Below, piece by piece: positions 1 through 13,825 of a stretch of DNA of 64,000 bases. This DNA comes from Luzula sylvatica. Its lineage: Eukaryota > Streptophyta > Magnoliopsida > Poales > Juncaceae. Where the stretch lies: positions 496,001-560,000 of the forward strand of contig CAMPEJ010000003.1 of the NCBI GenBank assembly GCA_946800325.1, read 5' to 3'. Made by a program: the position numbers and the translations under genes. The notes beneath the pieces were generated by a model. It saw only the letters and a program-made list of their open reading frames with translations, was not told where the DNA came from and did not search any database. Every line of letters begins with the position of its first letter. Position 1 is the first letter of the stretch.

Positions 1-1600
1 ATGATCTCAAAATACGTTATTTGAACTCCCCAAAGCATAAACAGATTGTTTTGAATCGAAAAACAAACTTTCTTAGTGTTTGTAAATTTTGGTGAAATGT
101 TATGTAGTAAAAGAAACGATTCCAATGATCTCAAAATACGTTATTTGAACTCCACAAAGCATAAACAGATTGTTTTGAATCGAAAAACAAACTTTCTTAG
201 TGTTTGTAAATTTTGGTGAAAAGTTATGTAGTAAAAGATACGATTCAAATGATCTCAAAATACGTTATGCGAACTCCCCAAAGCATAAACAGATTGTTTT
301 GAATCGAAAAACAAACTTTCTTTGTGTTTGTAAATTTTGGTGAAATGTTATGTAGTAAAAGAAACGATTCCAATGATCTCAAAATACGTTATTTGAACTC
401 CCCAAAGCATAAACAAATTGTTTTGAATCGAAAAACAAACTTTCTTAGTGTTTGTAAATTTTGGTGAAATGTTATGTGGTAAAAGATACGATTCGAATGA
501 TCTAAAAATATGTTATTTGAACTCCCCAAAGCATAAACAAATTGTTTTGAATCGAAAAACAAACTTTCTTAGTGTTTCTAAATTTTGGTGAAATGTTATG
601 TGGTAAAAGATACGATTCAAATGATCTCAAAATACGTTATTTGAACTCCCAAAAGCATAAACAGATTGTTTTGAATCGAAAAACAAACTTTCTTAGTGTT
701 TGTAAATTTTGGTGAATTGTTATGTGGTAAAAGATACGATTCGAATGATCTAAAAATACGTTATTTGAACTCCCCAAAGCATAAACAAATTGTTTTGAAT
801 CGAAAAACAAACTGGCTTAGTGTTTGTAAATTTTGGTGAAATGTTATGTGGTAAAAGATACGATTCAAATGATCTCAAAATACGTTATTTGAACTCCCCA
901 AAGCATAAACAGATTGTTTTGAAAAACAAACTTTCTTAGTGTTTGTAAATTTTGGTGAAATGTTATGTGGTAAAAGATACAATTCAAATGATCTCAAAAT
1001 ACGTTATTTGAACTCCCCAAAGCATAAACAGATTGTTTTGAATCGAAAAACAAACTTTCTTAGTGTTTGTAAATTTTGGTGAAATGCTATGTAGTAAAAG
1101 AAACGATTCCAATGATCTCAAAATACGTTATTTGAACTCCACAAAGCATAAACAGATTGTTTTGAATCGAAAAACAAACTTTCTTAGTGTTTGTAAATTT
1201 TGGTGAAATGTTATGTAGTAAAAGATACGATTCAAATGATCTCAAAATACGTTATGCGAACTCCCCAAAGCATAAACAGATTGTTTTGAATCGAAAAACA
1301 AACTTTCTTTGTGTTTGTAAATTTTGGTGAAATGTTATGTAGTAAAAGACACGATTCCAATGATCTCAAAATACGTTATTTGAACTCCCCAAAGCATAAA
1401 CAAATTGTTTTGAATCGAAAAACAAACTTTCTTAGTGTTTGTAAATTTTGGTGAAATGTTATGTGGTAAAAGATACGATTCGAATGATCTAAAAATATGT
1501 TATTTGAACTCCCCAAAGCATAAACAAATTGTTTTGAATCAAAAAACAAACTTTCTTAGTGTTTCTAAATTTTGGTGAAATGTTATGTGGTAAAAGATAC
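1..1600. repeat. short-range duplication at the left edge (offset 987 bp)
   Basis: The first ~610 bp match 988-1600 closely at an offset of 987 bp, which is 8 monomers less the 5-bp deletion of the 119-bp monomer at 912. The rare TTATGCGAACTCC variant monomer near 265 recurs near 1252 in the same neighbour order. The copies diverge near 640 against 1630. This is a local multi-monomer duplication inside the 31-monomer HOR. Edges were read by eye. Confidence 0.7.
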
Positions 1601-4600
1601 GATTCAAATGATCTCAAAATACGTTATTTGAACTCCCCAATGCATAAACAGATTGATTTGAATCGAAAAACAAACTTTCTTAGTGTTTGTAAATTTTGGT
1701 GAAAAGTTATGTAGTAAAAGATACGATTCAAATGATCTCAAAATACGTTATTTGAACTCCCCAAAGCATAAACAAATTGTTTTGAATCGAAAAACAAACT
1801 TTCTTAGTGTTTGTAAATTTTGGTGAAATGTTATGTGGTAAAAGATACGATTCAAATGATCAAAAAATACGTTATTTGATCTCCCCAAAGCATAAACAAA
1901 TTGTTTTGAATCGAAAAACAAACTGTCTTAGTGTTTGTAAATTTTGGTGAAAAGTTATGTAGTAAAAGATACGATTCAAATGATCTAAAAATACGTTATT
2001 TGAACTCCCCAAAGCGTAAACAAATTGTTTTGAATCGAAAAACAAACTTTCTTAGTGTTTGTATATTTTGGTGAAATGTTATGTGGTAAAAGATACGATT
2101 CAAATGATCTGAAAATACGTTATTTGAACTCCCCAAAGCATAAACAGATTGTTTTGAATCCAAAAACAAACTTTCTGAGAGTTTGTAAATTTTGGTGAAA
2201 TGTTATGTGGTAAAAGATACGATTCAAATGATCTCAAAATACGTTATTTGAACTCCCCAAAGCATAAACAAATTGTTTTGAATCGAAAAACAAACTTTCT
2301 TAGTGTTTGTTAATTTTGGTGAAATGATATGTGGTAAAAGATACGATTCAAATGATCTCAAATTACGTTATTTGAACTCCCCAAAGCATAAACAGATTGT
2401 TTTGAATCGAAAAACAAACTTTCTTAGTGTTTGGAAATTTTGGTGAAATGTTATGTGGTAAAAGATACGATTCGAATGATCTAAAAATATGTTATTTGAA
2501 CTCCCCAAAGCATAAACAAATTGTTTTGAATCGAAAAACAAACTTTCTTAGTGTTTGTAAATTTTGGTGAAATGTTATGTGGTAAAAGATACGATTCAAA
2601 TGATCTCAAAATACGTTATTTGAACTCCCCAAAGCATAAACAGATTGTTTTAAATCGAAAAACAAACTTTCTTAGTGTTTGTAAATTTTGGTGAAATGTT
2701 ATGTGGTAAAAGATACGATTCAAATGATCTCAAAATACGTTATTTGAACTCCCCAAAGCATAAACAAATTGTTTTCAATCGAAAAACAAACTTTCTTAGT
2801 GTTTGTAAATTTTGGTAAAATGTAATGTGGTAAAAGATACGATTCAAATGATCTCAAAATACGCTATTTGAACTCCCCAAAACATAAACAAATTGTTTTG
2901 AATCGAAAAACAAACTTTCTTAGTGTCTGTAAAATTTGGTGAAATGTTATGTGGTAAAAGATACGATTCAAATGATCTCAAAATACGTTATTTGAACTCC
3001 CCAAAGCATAAACAGATTGTTTTGAATCGAAAAACAAACTTTCTTAGTGTTTGTAAATTTTGGTGAAATGTTATGTGGTAAAAGATACGATTCAAATGAT
3101 CTCAAAATACGTTATTTGTACTCCCCAAAGCATAAACAGATTGTTTTGAATCGAAAAACAAACTTTCTTAGTGTTTGTAAATTTTGGTGAAATGTTATGT
3201 GGTAAAAGATACGATTCAAATGATCTCAAAATACGTTATTTGAACTCCCCAAAGCATAAACAGATTGTTTTGAATCGAAAAACAAACTTTCTTAGTGTTT
3301 GTAAATTTTGGTGAAATGTTATGTGGTAAAAGATACGATTCAAATGATCTCAAAATACGTTATTTGAACTCCCCAAAGCATAAACAGATTGTTTTGAATC
3401 GAAAAACAAACTTTCTTAGTGTTTGTAAATTTTGGTGAAATGTTATGTAGTAAAAGATACGATTCAAATGATCTCAAAATACGTTATTTGAACTCCCCAA
3501 AGCATAAACAGATTGTTTTGAATCGAAAAACAAACTTTCTTAGTGTTTGTAAATTTTCGTGAAATGTTATGTGGTAAAAGATACGATTCGAATGATCTAA
3601 AAATATGTTATTTGAACTCCCCAAAGCATAAAAAATTGTTTTGAATCGAAAAACAAACTTTCTTAGTGTTTGTAAATTTTGGTGAAATGTTATGTGGTAA
3701 AAGATACGATTCGAATGATCTAAAAATATGTTATTTGAACTCCCCAAAGCATAAACAAATTGTTTTGAATCGAAAAACAAACGTTCTTAGTGTTTGTAAA
3801 TTTTGGTGAAATGTTATGTGGTAAAAGATACGATTCAAATGATCTCAAAATACGTTATTTGAACTCCCCAAAGCATAAACAGATTGTTTTGAATCGAAAA
3901 ACAAACTTTCTTAGTGTTTGTAAATTTTGGTGAAATATTATGTAGTAAAAGATACGATTCAAATGATCTCAAAATACGTTATTTGAACTCCCCAAAGCGT
4001 AAACAAATTGTTTTGAATCGAAAAACAAACTTTCTTAGCGTTTGTAAAATTTGGTGAAATGTTATGTGGTAAAAGATACGATTCAAATGATCTAAAAATT
4101 CGTTATTTGAACTCCCCAAAGCATAAACAAATTGTTTTGAAGGGAAAAACAAACTGTCTTAGTGTTTGTAAATTTTGGTGAAATGTTATGTGGTAAAAGA
4201 TACGATTCAAATGATCTCAAAATACGTTATTTGAACTCCCCAAAAAGCATAAACAGATTGTTTTGAATCGAAAAACAAACTTTCTTAATGTTTGTAAATT
4301 TTGGTGAAATGTTATGTGGTAAAAGATACGATTCAAATGATCTCAAAATACGTTATTTGAACTCCCCAAAGCATAAACAAATTGTTTTGAATCGAAAAAC
4401 AAACTTTCTTAGTGTTTGCAAATTTTGGTGAAATGATATGTGGTAAAAGATACGATTCAAATGATCTCAAAATACGTTATTTGAACTCCCAAAAGCATAA
4501 ACAGATTGTTTTGAATCGAAAAACAAACTTTCTTAGTGTTTGTAAATTTTGGTGAATTGTTATGTGGTAAAAGATACGATTCGAATGATCTAAAAATACG

Positions 4601-4751
4601 TTATTTGAACTCCCCAAAGCATAAACAAATTGTTTTGAATCGAAAAACAAACTGGTTTAGTGTATGTAAATTTTGGTGAAATGTTATGTGGTAAAAGATA
4701 CGATTCAAATGATCTCAAAATACGTTATTTGAACTCCCCAAAGCATAAACA
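912..4751. repeat. 31-monomer higher-order repeat, unit 1 (3840 bp)
   Basis: The unit is phased on the 119-bp marker monomer (GATTGTTTTGAAAAAC, missing AATCG), which occurs at 912, 4752 and 8592, exactly 3840 bp apart. The length equals 31 x 124 less 5 (119-bp monomer) less 1 (123-bp monomer near 3630) plus 2 (the CCCCAAAAAGCAT monomer near 4250). Diagnostic variants in order include AATGCATAAACAGATTG, GTATATTTTGG, CTTTCTGAGAGTTTG, GTTAATTTTGG, GTAATGTGG with ATACGCTATTTG, and GAAGGGAAAAAC. Unit 2 carries the same variants in the same order with only a few substitutions. Confidence 0.93.
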
Positions 4752-7700
4752 GATTGTTTTGAAAAACAAACTTTCTTAGTGTTTGTAAATTTTGGTGAAA
4801 TGTTATGTGGTAAAAGATACAATTCAAATGATCTCAAAATACGTTATTTGAACTCCCCAAAGCATAAACAGATTGTTTTGAATCGAAAAACAAACTTTCT
4901 TAGTGTTTGTAAATTTTGGTGAAATGTTATGTAGTAAAAGAAACGATTCCAATGATCTCAAAATACGTTATTTGAACTCCACAAAGCATAAACAGATTGT
5001 TTTGAATCGAAAAACAAACTTTCTTAGTGTTTGTAAATTTTGGTGAAAAGTTATGTAGTAAAAGATACGATTCAAATGATCTCAAAATACGTTATGCGAA
5101 CTCCCCAAAGCATAAACAGATTGTTTTGAATCGAAAAACAAACTTTCTTTGTGTTTGTAAATTTTGGTGAAATGTTATGTAGTAAAAGAAACGATTCCAA
5201 TGATCTCAAAATACGTTATTTGAACTCCCCAAAGCATAAACAAATTGTTTTGAATCGAAAAACAAACTTTCTTAGTGTTTGTAAATTTTGGTGAAATGTT
5301 ATGTGGTAAAAGATACGATTCGAATGATCTAAAAATATGTTATTTGAACTCCCCAAAGCATAAACAAATTGTTTTGAATCAAAAAACAAACTTTCTTAGT
5401 GTTTCTAAATTTTGGTGAAATGTTATGTGGTAAAAGATACGATTCAAATGATCTCAAAATACGTTATTTGAACTCCCCAATGCATAAACAGATTGATTTG
5501 AATCGAAAAACAAACTTTCTTAGTGTTTGTAAATTTTGGTGAAAAGTTATGTAGTAAAAGATACGATTCAAATGATCTCAAAATACGTTATTTGAACTCC
5601 CCAAAGCATAAACAAATTGTTTTGAATCGAAAAACAAACTTTCTTAGTGTTTGTAAATTTTGGTGAAATGTTATGTGGTAAAAGATACGATTCAAATGAT
5701 CAAAAAATACGTTATTTGATCTCCCCAAAGCATAAACAAATTGTTTTGAATCGAAAAACAAACTGTCTTAGTGTTTGTAAATTTTGGTGAAAAGTTATGT
5801 AGTAAAAGATACGATTCAAATGATCTAAAAATACGTTATTTGAACTCCCCAAAGCGTAAACAAATTGTTTTGAATCGAAAAACAAACTTTCTTAGTGTTT
5901 GTATATTTTGGTGAAATGTTATGTGGTAAAAGATACGATTCAAATGATCTGAAAATACGTTATTTGAACTCCCCAAAGCATAAACAGATTGTTTTGAATC
6001 CAAAAACAAACTTTCTGAGAGTTTGTAAATTTTGGTGAAATGTTATGTGGTAAAAGATACGATTCAAATGATCTCAAAATACGTTATTTGAACTCCCCAA
6101 AGCATAAACAAATTGTTTTGAATCGAAAAACAAACTTTCTTAGTGTTTGTTAATTTTGGTGAAATGATATGTGGTAAAAGATACGATTCAAATGATCTCA
6201 AATTACGTTATTTGAACTCCCCAAAGCATAAACAGATTGTTTTGAATCGAAAAACAAACTTTCTTAGTGTTTGTAAATTTTGGTGAAATGTTATGTGGTA
6301 AAAGATACGATTCGAATGATCTAAAAATATGTTATTTGAACTCCCCAAAGCATAAACAAATTGTTTTGAATCGAAAAACAAACTTTCTTAGTGTTTGTAA
6401 ATTTTGGTGAAATGTTATGTGGTAAAAGATACGATTCAAATGATCTCAAAATACGTTATTTGAACTCCCCAAAGCATAAACAGATTGTTTTAAATCGAAA
6501 AACAAACTTTCTTAGTGTTTGTAAATTTTGGTGAAATGTTATGTGGTAAAAGATACGATTCAAATGATCTCAAAATACGTTATTTGAACTCCCCAAAGCA
6601 TAAACAAATTGTTTTCAATCGAAAAACAAACTTTCTTAGTGTTTGTAAATTTTGGAAAAATGTAATGTGGTAAAAGATACGATTCAAATGATCTCAAAAT
6701 ACGCTATTTGAACTCCCCAAAACATAAACAAATTGTTTTGAATCGAAAAACAAACTTTCTTAGTGTCTGTAAAATTTGGTGAAATGTTATGTGGTAAAAG
6801 ATACGATTCAAATGATCTCAAAATACGTTATTTGAACTCCCCAAAGCATAAACAGATTGTTTTGAATCGAAAAACAAACTTTCTTAGTGTTTGTAAATTT
6901 TGGTGAAATGTTATGTGGTAAAAGATACGATTCAAATGATCTCAAAATACGTTATTTGTACTCCCCAAAGCATAAACAGATTGTTTTGAATCGAAAAACA
7001 AACTTTCTTAGTGTTTGTAAATTTTGGTGAAATGTTATGTGGTAAAAGATACGATTCAAATGATCTCAAAATACGTTATTTGAACTCCCCAAAGCATAAA
7101 CAGATTGTTTTGAATCGAAAAACAAACTTTCTTAGTGTTTGTAAATTTTGGTGAAATGTTATGTGGTAAAAGATACGATTCAAATGATCTCAAAATACGT
7201 TATTTGAACTCCCCAAAGCATAAACAGATTGTTTTGAATCGAAAAACAAACTTTCTTAGTGTTTGTAAATTTTGGTGAAATGTTATGTAGTAAAAGATAC
7301 GATTCAAATGATCTCAAAATACGTTATTTGAACTCCCCAAAGCATAAACAGATTGTTTTGAATCGAAAAACAAACTTTCTTAGTGTTTGTAAATTTTGGT
7401 GAAATGTTATGTGGTAAAAGATACGATTCGAATGATCTAAAAATATGTTATTTGAACTCCCCAAAGCATAAAAAATTGTTTTGAATCGAAAAACAAACTT
7501 TCTTAGTGTTTGTAAATTTTGGTGAAATGTTATGTGGTAAAAGATACGATTCGAATGATCTAAAAATATGTTATTTGAACTCCCCAAAGCATAAACAAAT
7601 TGTTTTGAATCGAAAAACAAACGTTCTTAGTGTTTGTAAATTTTGGTGAAATGTTATGTGGTAAAAGATACGATTCAAATGATCTCAAAATACGTTATTT

Positions 7701-8591
7701 GAACTCCCCAAAGCATAAACAGATTGTTTTGAATCGAAAAACAAACTTTCTTAGTGTTTGTAAATTTTGGTGAAATATTATGTAGTAAAAGATACGATTC
7801 AAATGATCTCAAAATACGTTATTTGAACTCCCCAAAGCGTAAACAAATTGTTTTGAATCGAAAAACAAACTTTCTTAGCGTTTGTAAAATTTGGTGAAAT
7901 GTTATGTGGTAAAAGATACGATTCAAATGATCTAAAAATTCGTTATTTGAACTCCCCAAAGCATAAACAAATTGTTTTGAAGGGAAAAACAAACTGTCTT
8001 AGTGTTTGTAAATTTTGGTGAAATGTTATGTGGTAAAAGATACGATTCAAATGATCTCAAAATACGTTATTTGAACTCCCCAAAAAGCATAAACAGATTG
8101 TTTTGAATCGAAAAACAAACTTTCTTAATGTTTGTAAATTTTGGTGAAATGTTATGTGGTAAAAGATACGATTCAAATGATCTCAAAATACGTTATTTGA
8201 ACTCCCCAAAGCATAAACAAATTGTTTTGAATCGAAAAACAAACTTTCTTAGTGTTTGCAAATTTTGGTGAAATGATATGTGGTAAAAGATACGATTCAA
8301 ATGATCTCAAAATACGTTATTTGAACTCCCAAAAGCATAAACAGATTGTTTTGAATCGAAAACCAAACTTTCTTAGTGTTTGTAAATTTTGGTGAATTGT
8401 TATGTGGTAAAAGATACGATTCGAATGATCTAAAAATACGTTATTTGAACTCCCCAAAGCATAAACAAATTGTTTTGAATCGAAAAACAAACTGGTTTAG
8501 TGTTTGTAAATTTTGGTGAAATGTTATGTGGTAAAAGATACGATTCAAATGATCTCAAAATACGTTATTTGAACTCCCCAAAGCATAAACA
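4752..8591. repeat. 31-monomer higher-order repeat, unit 2 (3840 bp)
   Basis: This is a near-identical copy of the 912-4751 unit at an offset of exactly 3840 bp. All diagnostic variant monomers recur in the same order, and differences are isolated single bases (for example TTTGGTAAAATG near 2815 against TTTGGAAAAATG near 6655). High similarity between 3.8-kb units, with larger differences between neighbouring 124-bp monomers, is the signature of recent HOR amplification by unequal exchange. Confidence 0.93.
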
Positions 8592-8742
8592 GATTGTTTT
8601 GAAAAACAAACTTTCTTAGTGTTTGTAAATTTTGGTGAAATGTTATGTGGTAAAAGATACAATTCAAATGATCTCAAAATACGTTATTTGAACTCCCCAA
8701 AGCATAAACAGATTGTTTTGAATCGAAAAACAAACTTTCTTA

Positions 8743-11700
8743 GTGTTTGTAAATTTTGGTGAAATGTTATGTAGTAAAAGAAACGATTCCAATGATCTCA
8801 AAATACGTTATTTGAACTCCACAAAGCATAAACAGATTGTTTTGAATCGAAAAAAAAACTTTCTTAGTGTTTGTAAATTTTGGTGAAAAGTTATGTAGTA
8901 AAAGATACGATTCAAATGATCTCAAAATACGTTATGCGAACTCCCCAAAGCATAAACAGATTGTTTTGAATCGAAAAACAAACTTTCTTTGTGTTTGTAA
9001 ATTTTGGTGAAATGTTATGTAGTAAAAGAAACGATTCCAATGATCTCAAAATACGTTATTTGAACTCCCCAAAGCATAAACAAATTGTTTTGAATCGAAA
9101 AACAAACTTTCTTAGTGTTTGTAAATTTTGGTGAAATGTTATGTGGTAAAAGATACGATTCGAATGATCTAAAAATATGTTATTTGAACTCCCCAAAGCA
9201 TAAACAAATTGTTTTGAATCAAAAAACAAACTTTCTTAGTGTTTCTAAATTTTGGTGAAATGTTATGTGGTAAAAGATACGATTCAAATGATCTCAAAAT
9301 ACGTTATTTGAACTCCCCAAAGCATAAACAGATTGATTTGAATCGAAAAACAAACTTTCTTAGTGTTTGTAAATTTTGGTGAAAAGTTATGTAGTAAAAG
9401 ATACGATTCAAATGATCTCAAAATACGTTATTTGAACTCCCCAAAGCGTAAACAAATTGTTTTGAATCGAAAAACAAACTTTCTTAGTGTTTGTAAATTT
9501 TGGTGAAATGTTATGTGGTAAAAGATACGATTCAAATGATCAAAAAATACGTTATTTGATCTCCCCAAAGCATAAACAAATTGTTTTGAATCGAAAAACA
9601 AACTGTCTTAGTGTTTGTAAATTTTGGTGAAAAGTTATGTAGTAAAAGATACGATTCAAATGATCTAAAAATACGTTATTTGAACTCCCCAAAGCGTAAA
9701 CAAATTGTTTTGAATCGAAAAACAAACTTTCTTAGTGTTTGTATATTTTGGTGAAATGTTATGTGGTAAAAGATACGATTCAAATGATCTGAAAATACGT
9801 TATTTGAACTCCCCAAAGCATAAACAGATTGTTTTGAATCCAAAAACAAACTTTCTGAGAGTTTGTAAATTTTGGTGAAATGTTATGTGGTAAAAGATAC
9901 GATTCAAATGATCTCAAAATACGTTATTTGAACTCCACAAAGCATAAACAAATTGTTTTGAATCGAAAAACAAACTTTCTTAGTGTTTGTTAATTTTGGT
10001 GAAATGATATGTGGTAAAAGATACGATTCAAATGATCTCAAATTACGTTATTTGAACTCCCCAAAGCATAAACAGATTGTTTTGAATCGAAAAACAAACT
10101 TTCTTAGTGTTTGTAAATTTTGGTGAAATGTTATGTGGTAAAAGATACGATTCGAATGACCTAAAAATATGTTATTTGAACTCCCCAAAGCATAAACAAA
10201 TTGTTTTGAATCGAAAAACAAACTTTCTTAGTGTTTGTAAATTTTGGTGAAATGTTATGTGGTAAAAGATACGATTCAAATGATCTCAAAATACGTTATT
10301 TGAACTCCCCAAAGCATAAACAAATTGTTTTCAATCGAAAAACAAACTTTCTTAGTGTTTGTAAATTTTGGTGAAATGTTATGTGGTAAAAGATACGATT
10401 CAAATGATCTCAAAATACGTTATTTGAACTCCCCAAAGCATAAACAAATTGTTTTCAATCGAAAAACAAACTTTCTTAGTGTTTGTAAATTTTGGTAAAA
10501 TGTAATGTGGTAAAAGATACGATTCAAATGATCTCAAAATACGCTATTTGAACTCCCCAAAACATAAACAAATTGTTCTGAATCGAAAAACAAACTTTCT
10601 TAGTGTCTGTAAAATTTGGTGAAATGTTATGTGGTAAAAGATACGATTCAAATGATCTCAAAATACGTTATTTGAACTCCCCAAAGCATAAACAGATTGT
10701 TTTGAATCGAAAAACAAACTTTCTTAGTGTTTGTAAATTTTGGCGAAATGTTATGTGGTAAAAGATACGATTCAAATGATCTCAAAATACGTTATTTGAA
10801 CTCCCCAAACCATAAACAAATTGTTTTGAATCGAAAAACAAACTTTCTTAGTGTTTGTAAAATTTGGTAAAATGTTATGTGGTAAAAGATACGATTCAAA
10901 TGATCTCAAAATACGTTATTTGAACTCCCCAAAGCATAAACAGATTGTTTTGAATCGAAAAACAAACTTTCTTAGTGTTTGTAAATTTTGGTGAAATGTT
11001 ATGTGGTAAAAGATACGATTCAAATGATCTCAAAATACGTTATTTGTACTCCCCAAAGCATAAACAGATTGTTTTGAATCGAAAAACAAACTTTCTTAGT
11101 GTTTGTAAATTTTGGTGAAATGTTATGTGGTAAAAGATACGATTCAAATGATCTCAAAATACGTTATTTGAACTCCCCAAAGCATAAACAGATTGTTTTG
11201 AATCGAAAAACAAACTTTCTTTGTGTTTGTAAATTTTGGTGAAAAGTTATGTAGTAAAAGATACGATTCAAATGATCTCAAAATACGTTATGCGAACTCC
11301 CCAAAGCATAAACAGATTGTTTTGAATCGAAAAACAAACTTTCTTTGTGTTTGTAAATTTTGGTGAAATGTTATGTAGTAAAAGAAACGATTCCAATGAT
11401 CTCAAAATACGTTATTTGAACTCCACAAAGCATAAACAGATTGTTTTGAATCGAAAAAAAAACTTTCTTAGTGTTTGTAAATTTTGGTGAAAAGTTATGT
11501 AGTAAAAGATACGATTCAAATGATCTCAAAATACGTTATGCGAACTCCCCAAAGCATAAACAGATTGTTTTGAATCGAAAAACAAACTTTCTTTGTGTTT
11601 GTAAATTTTGGTGAAATGTTATGTAGTAAAAGAAACGATTCCAATGATCTCAAAATACGTTATTTGAACTCCCCAAAGCATAAACAAATTGTTTTGAATC

Positions 11701-13825
11701 GAAAAACAAACTTTCTTAGTGTTTGTAAATTTTGGTGAAATGTTATGTGGTAAAAGATACGATTCGAATGATCTAAAAATATGTTATTTGAACTCCCCAA
11801 AGCATAAACAAATTGTTTTGAATCAAAAAACAAACTTTCTTAGTGTTTCTAAATTTTGGTGAAATGTTATGTGGTAAAAGATACGATTCAAATGATCTCA
11901 AAATACGTTATTTGAACTCCCCAAAGCATAAACAGATTGATTTGAATCGAAAAACAAACTTTCTTAGTGTTTGTAAATTTTGGTGAAAAGTTATGTAGTA
12001 AAAGATACGATTCAAATGATCTCAAAATACGTTATTTGAACTCCCCAAAGCGTAAACAAATTGTTTTGAATCGAAAAACAAACTTTCTTAGTGTTTGTAA
12101 ATTTTGGTGAAATGTTATGTGGTAAAAGATACGATTCAAATGATCAAAAAATACGTTATTTGATCTCCCCAAAGCATAAACAAATTGTTTTGAATCGAAA
12201 AACAAACTGTCTTAGTGTTTGTAAATTTTGGTGAAAAGTTATGTAGTAAAAGATACGATTCAAATGATCTAAAAATACGTTATTTGAACTCCCCAAAGCG
12301 TAAACAAATTGTTTTGAATCGAAAAACAAACTTTCTTAGTGTTTGTATATTTTGGTGAAATGTTATGTGGTAAAAGATACGATTCAAATGATCTGAAAAT
12401 ACGTTATTTGAACTCCCCAAAGCATAAACAGATTGTTTTGAATCCAAAAACAAACTTTCTGAGAGTTTGTAAATTTTGGTGAAATGTTATGTGGTAAAAG
12501 ATACGATTCAAATGATCTCAAAATACGTTATTTGAACTCCACAAAGCATAAACAAATTGTTTTGAATCGAAAAACAAACTTTCTTAGTGTTTGTTAATTT
12601 TGGTGAAATGATATGTGGTAAAAGATACGATTCAAATGATCTCAAATTACGTTATTTGAACTCCCCAAAGCATAAACAGATTGTTTTGAATCGAAAAACA
12701 AACTTTCTTAGTGTTTGTAAATTTTGGTGAAATGTTATGTGGTAAAAGATACGATTCGAATGACCTAAAAATATGTTATTTGAACTCCCCAAAGCATAAA
12801 CAAATTGTTTTGAATCGAAAAACAAACTTTCTTAGTGTTTGTAAATTTTGGTGAAATGTTATGTGGTAAAAGATACGATTCAAATGATCTCAAAATACGT
12901 TATTTGAACTCCCCAAAGCATAAACAAATTGTTTTCAATCGAAAAACAAACTTTCTTAGTGTTTGTAAATTTTGGTGAAATGTTATGTGGTAAAAGATAC
13001 GATTCAAATGATCTCAAAATACGTTATTTGAACTCCCCAAAGCATAAACAAATTGTTTTCAATCGAAAAACAAACTTTCTTAGTGTTTGTAAATTTTGGT
13101 AAAATGTAATGTGGTAAAAGATACGATTCAAATGATCTCAAAATACGCTATTTGAACTCCCCAAAACATAAACAAATTGTTCTGAATCGAAAAACAAACT
13201 TTCTTAGTGTCTGTAAAATTTGGTGAAATGTTATGTGGTAAAAGATACGATTCAAATGATCTCAAAATACGTTATTTGAACTCCCCAAAGCATAAACAGA
13301 TTGTTTTGAATCGAAAAACAAACTTTCTTAGTGTTTGTAAATTTTGGCGAAATGTTATGTGGTAAAAGATACGATTCAAATGATCTCAAAATACGTTATT
13401 TGAACTCCCCAAACCATAAACAAATTGTTTTGAATCGAAAAACAAACTTTCTTAGTGTTTGTAAAATTTGGTAAAATGTTATGTGGTAAAAGATACGATT
13501 CAAATGATCTCAAAATACGTTATTTGAACTCCCCAAAGCATAAACAGATTGTTTTGAATCGAAAAACAAACTTTCTTAGTGTTTGTAAATTTTGGTGAAA
13601 TGTTATGTGGTAAAAGATACGATTCAAATGATCTCAAAATACGTTATTTGTACTCCCCAAAGCATAAACAGATTGTTTTGAATCGAAAAACAAACTTTCT
13701 TAGTGTTTGTAAATTTTGGTGAAATGTTATGTGGTAAAAGATACGATTCAAATGATCTCAAAATACGTTATTTGAACTCCCCAAAGCATAAACAGATTGT
13801 TTTGAATCGAAAAACAAACTTTCTT
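8743..13825. repeat. tandem duplication of 21 monomers (offset 2604 bp)
   Basis: Sequence 8743-11221 matches 11347-13825 at an offset of 2604 bp (21 x 124), joined through one monomer at about 11222-11346. Rare private variants occur in both copies: eight consecutive A after ATCG (8850 and 11454), AATGACCTAAAAATATG (about 10158 and 12762), GTTCTGAATCG, and AAACCATAAAC (10807 and 13411). Similarity breaks at 8742 (TTAGTG against TTTGTG) and after 11221. Consistent with one unequal exchange after the 31-monomer HOR formed. Confidence 0.88.

Noticed and set aside
3484..3780. A 98-codon minus-strand ORF in the satellite, repeated at 7324, 25892, 55135, 56126 and 56373 with near-identical protein
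   Set aside because: These frames occur where a 123-bp monomer (41 x 3) keeps the frame through a tandem repeat whose normal period is 124. The protein simply repeats the monomer translation and ends when the register shifts. No start context, no family, no constraint.
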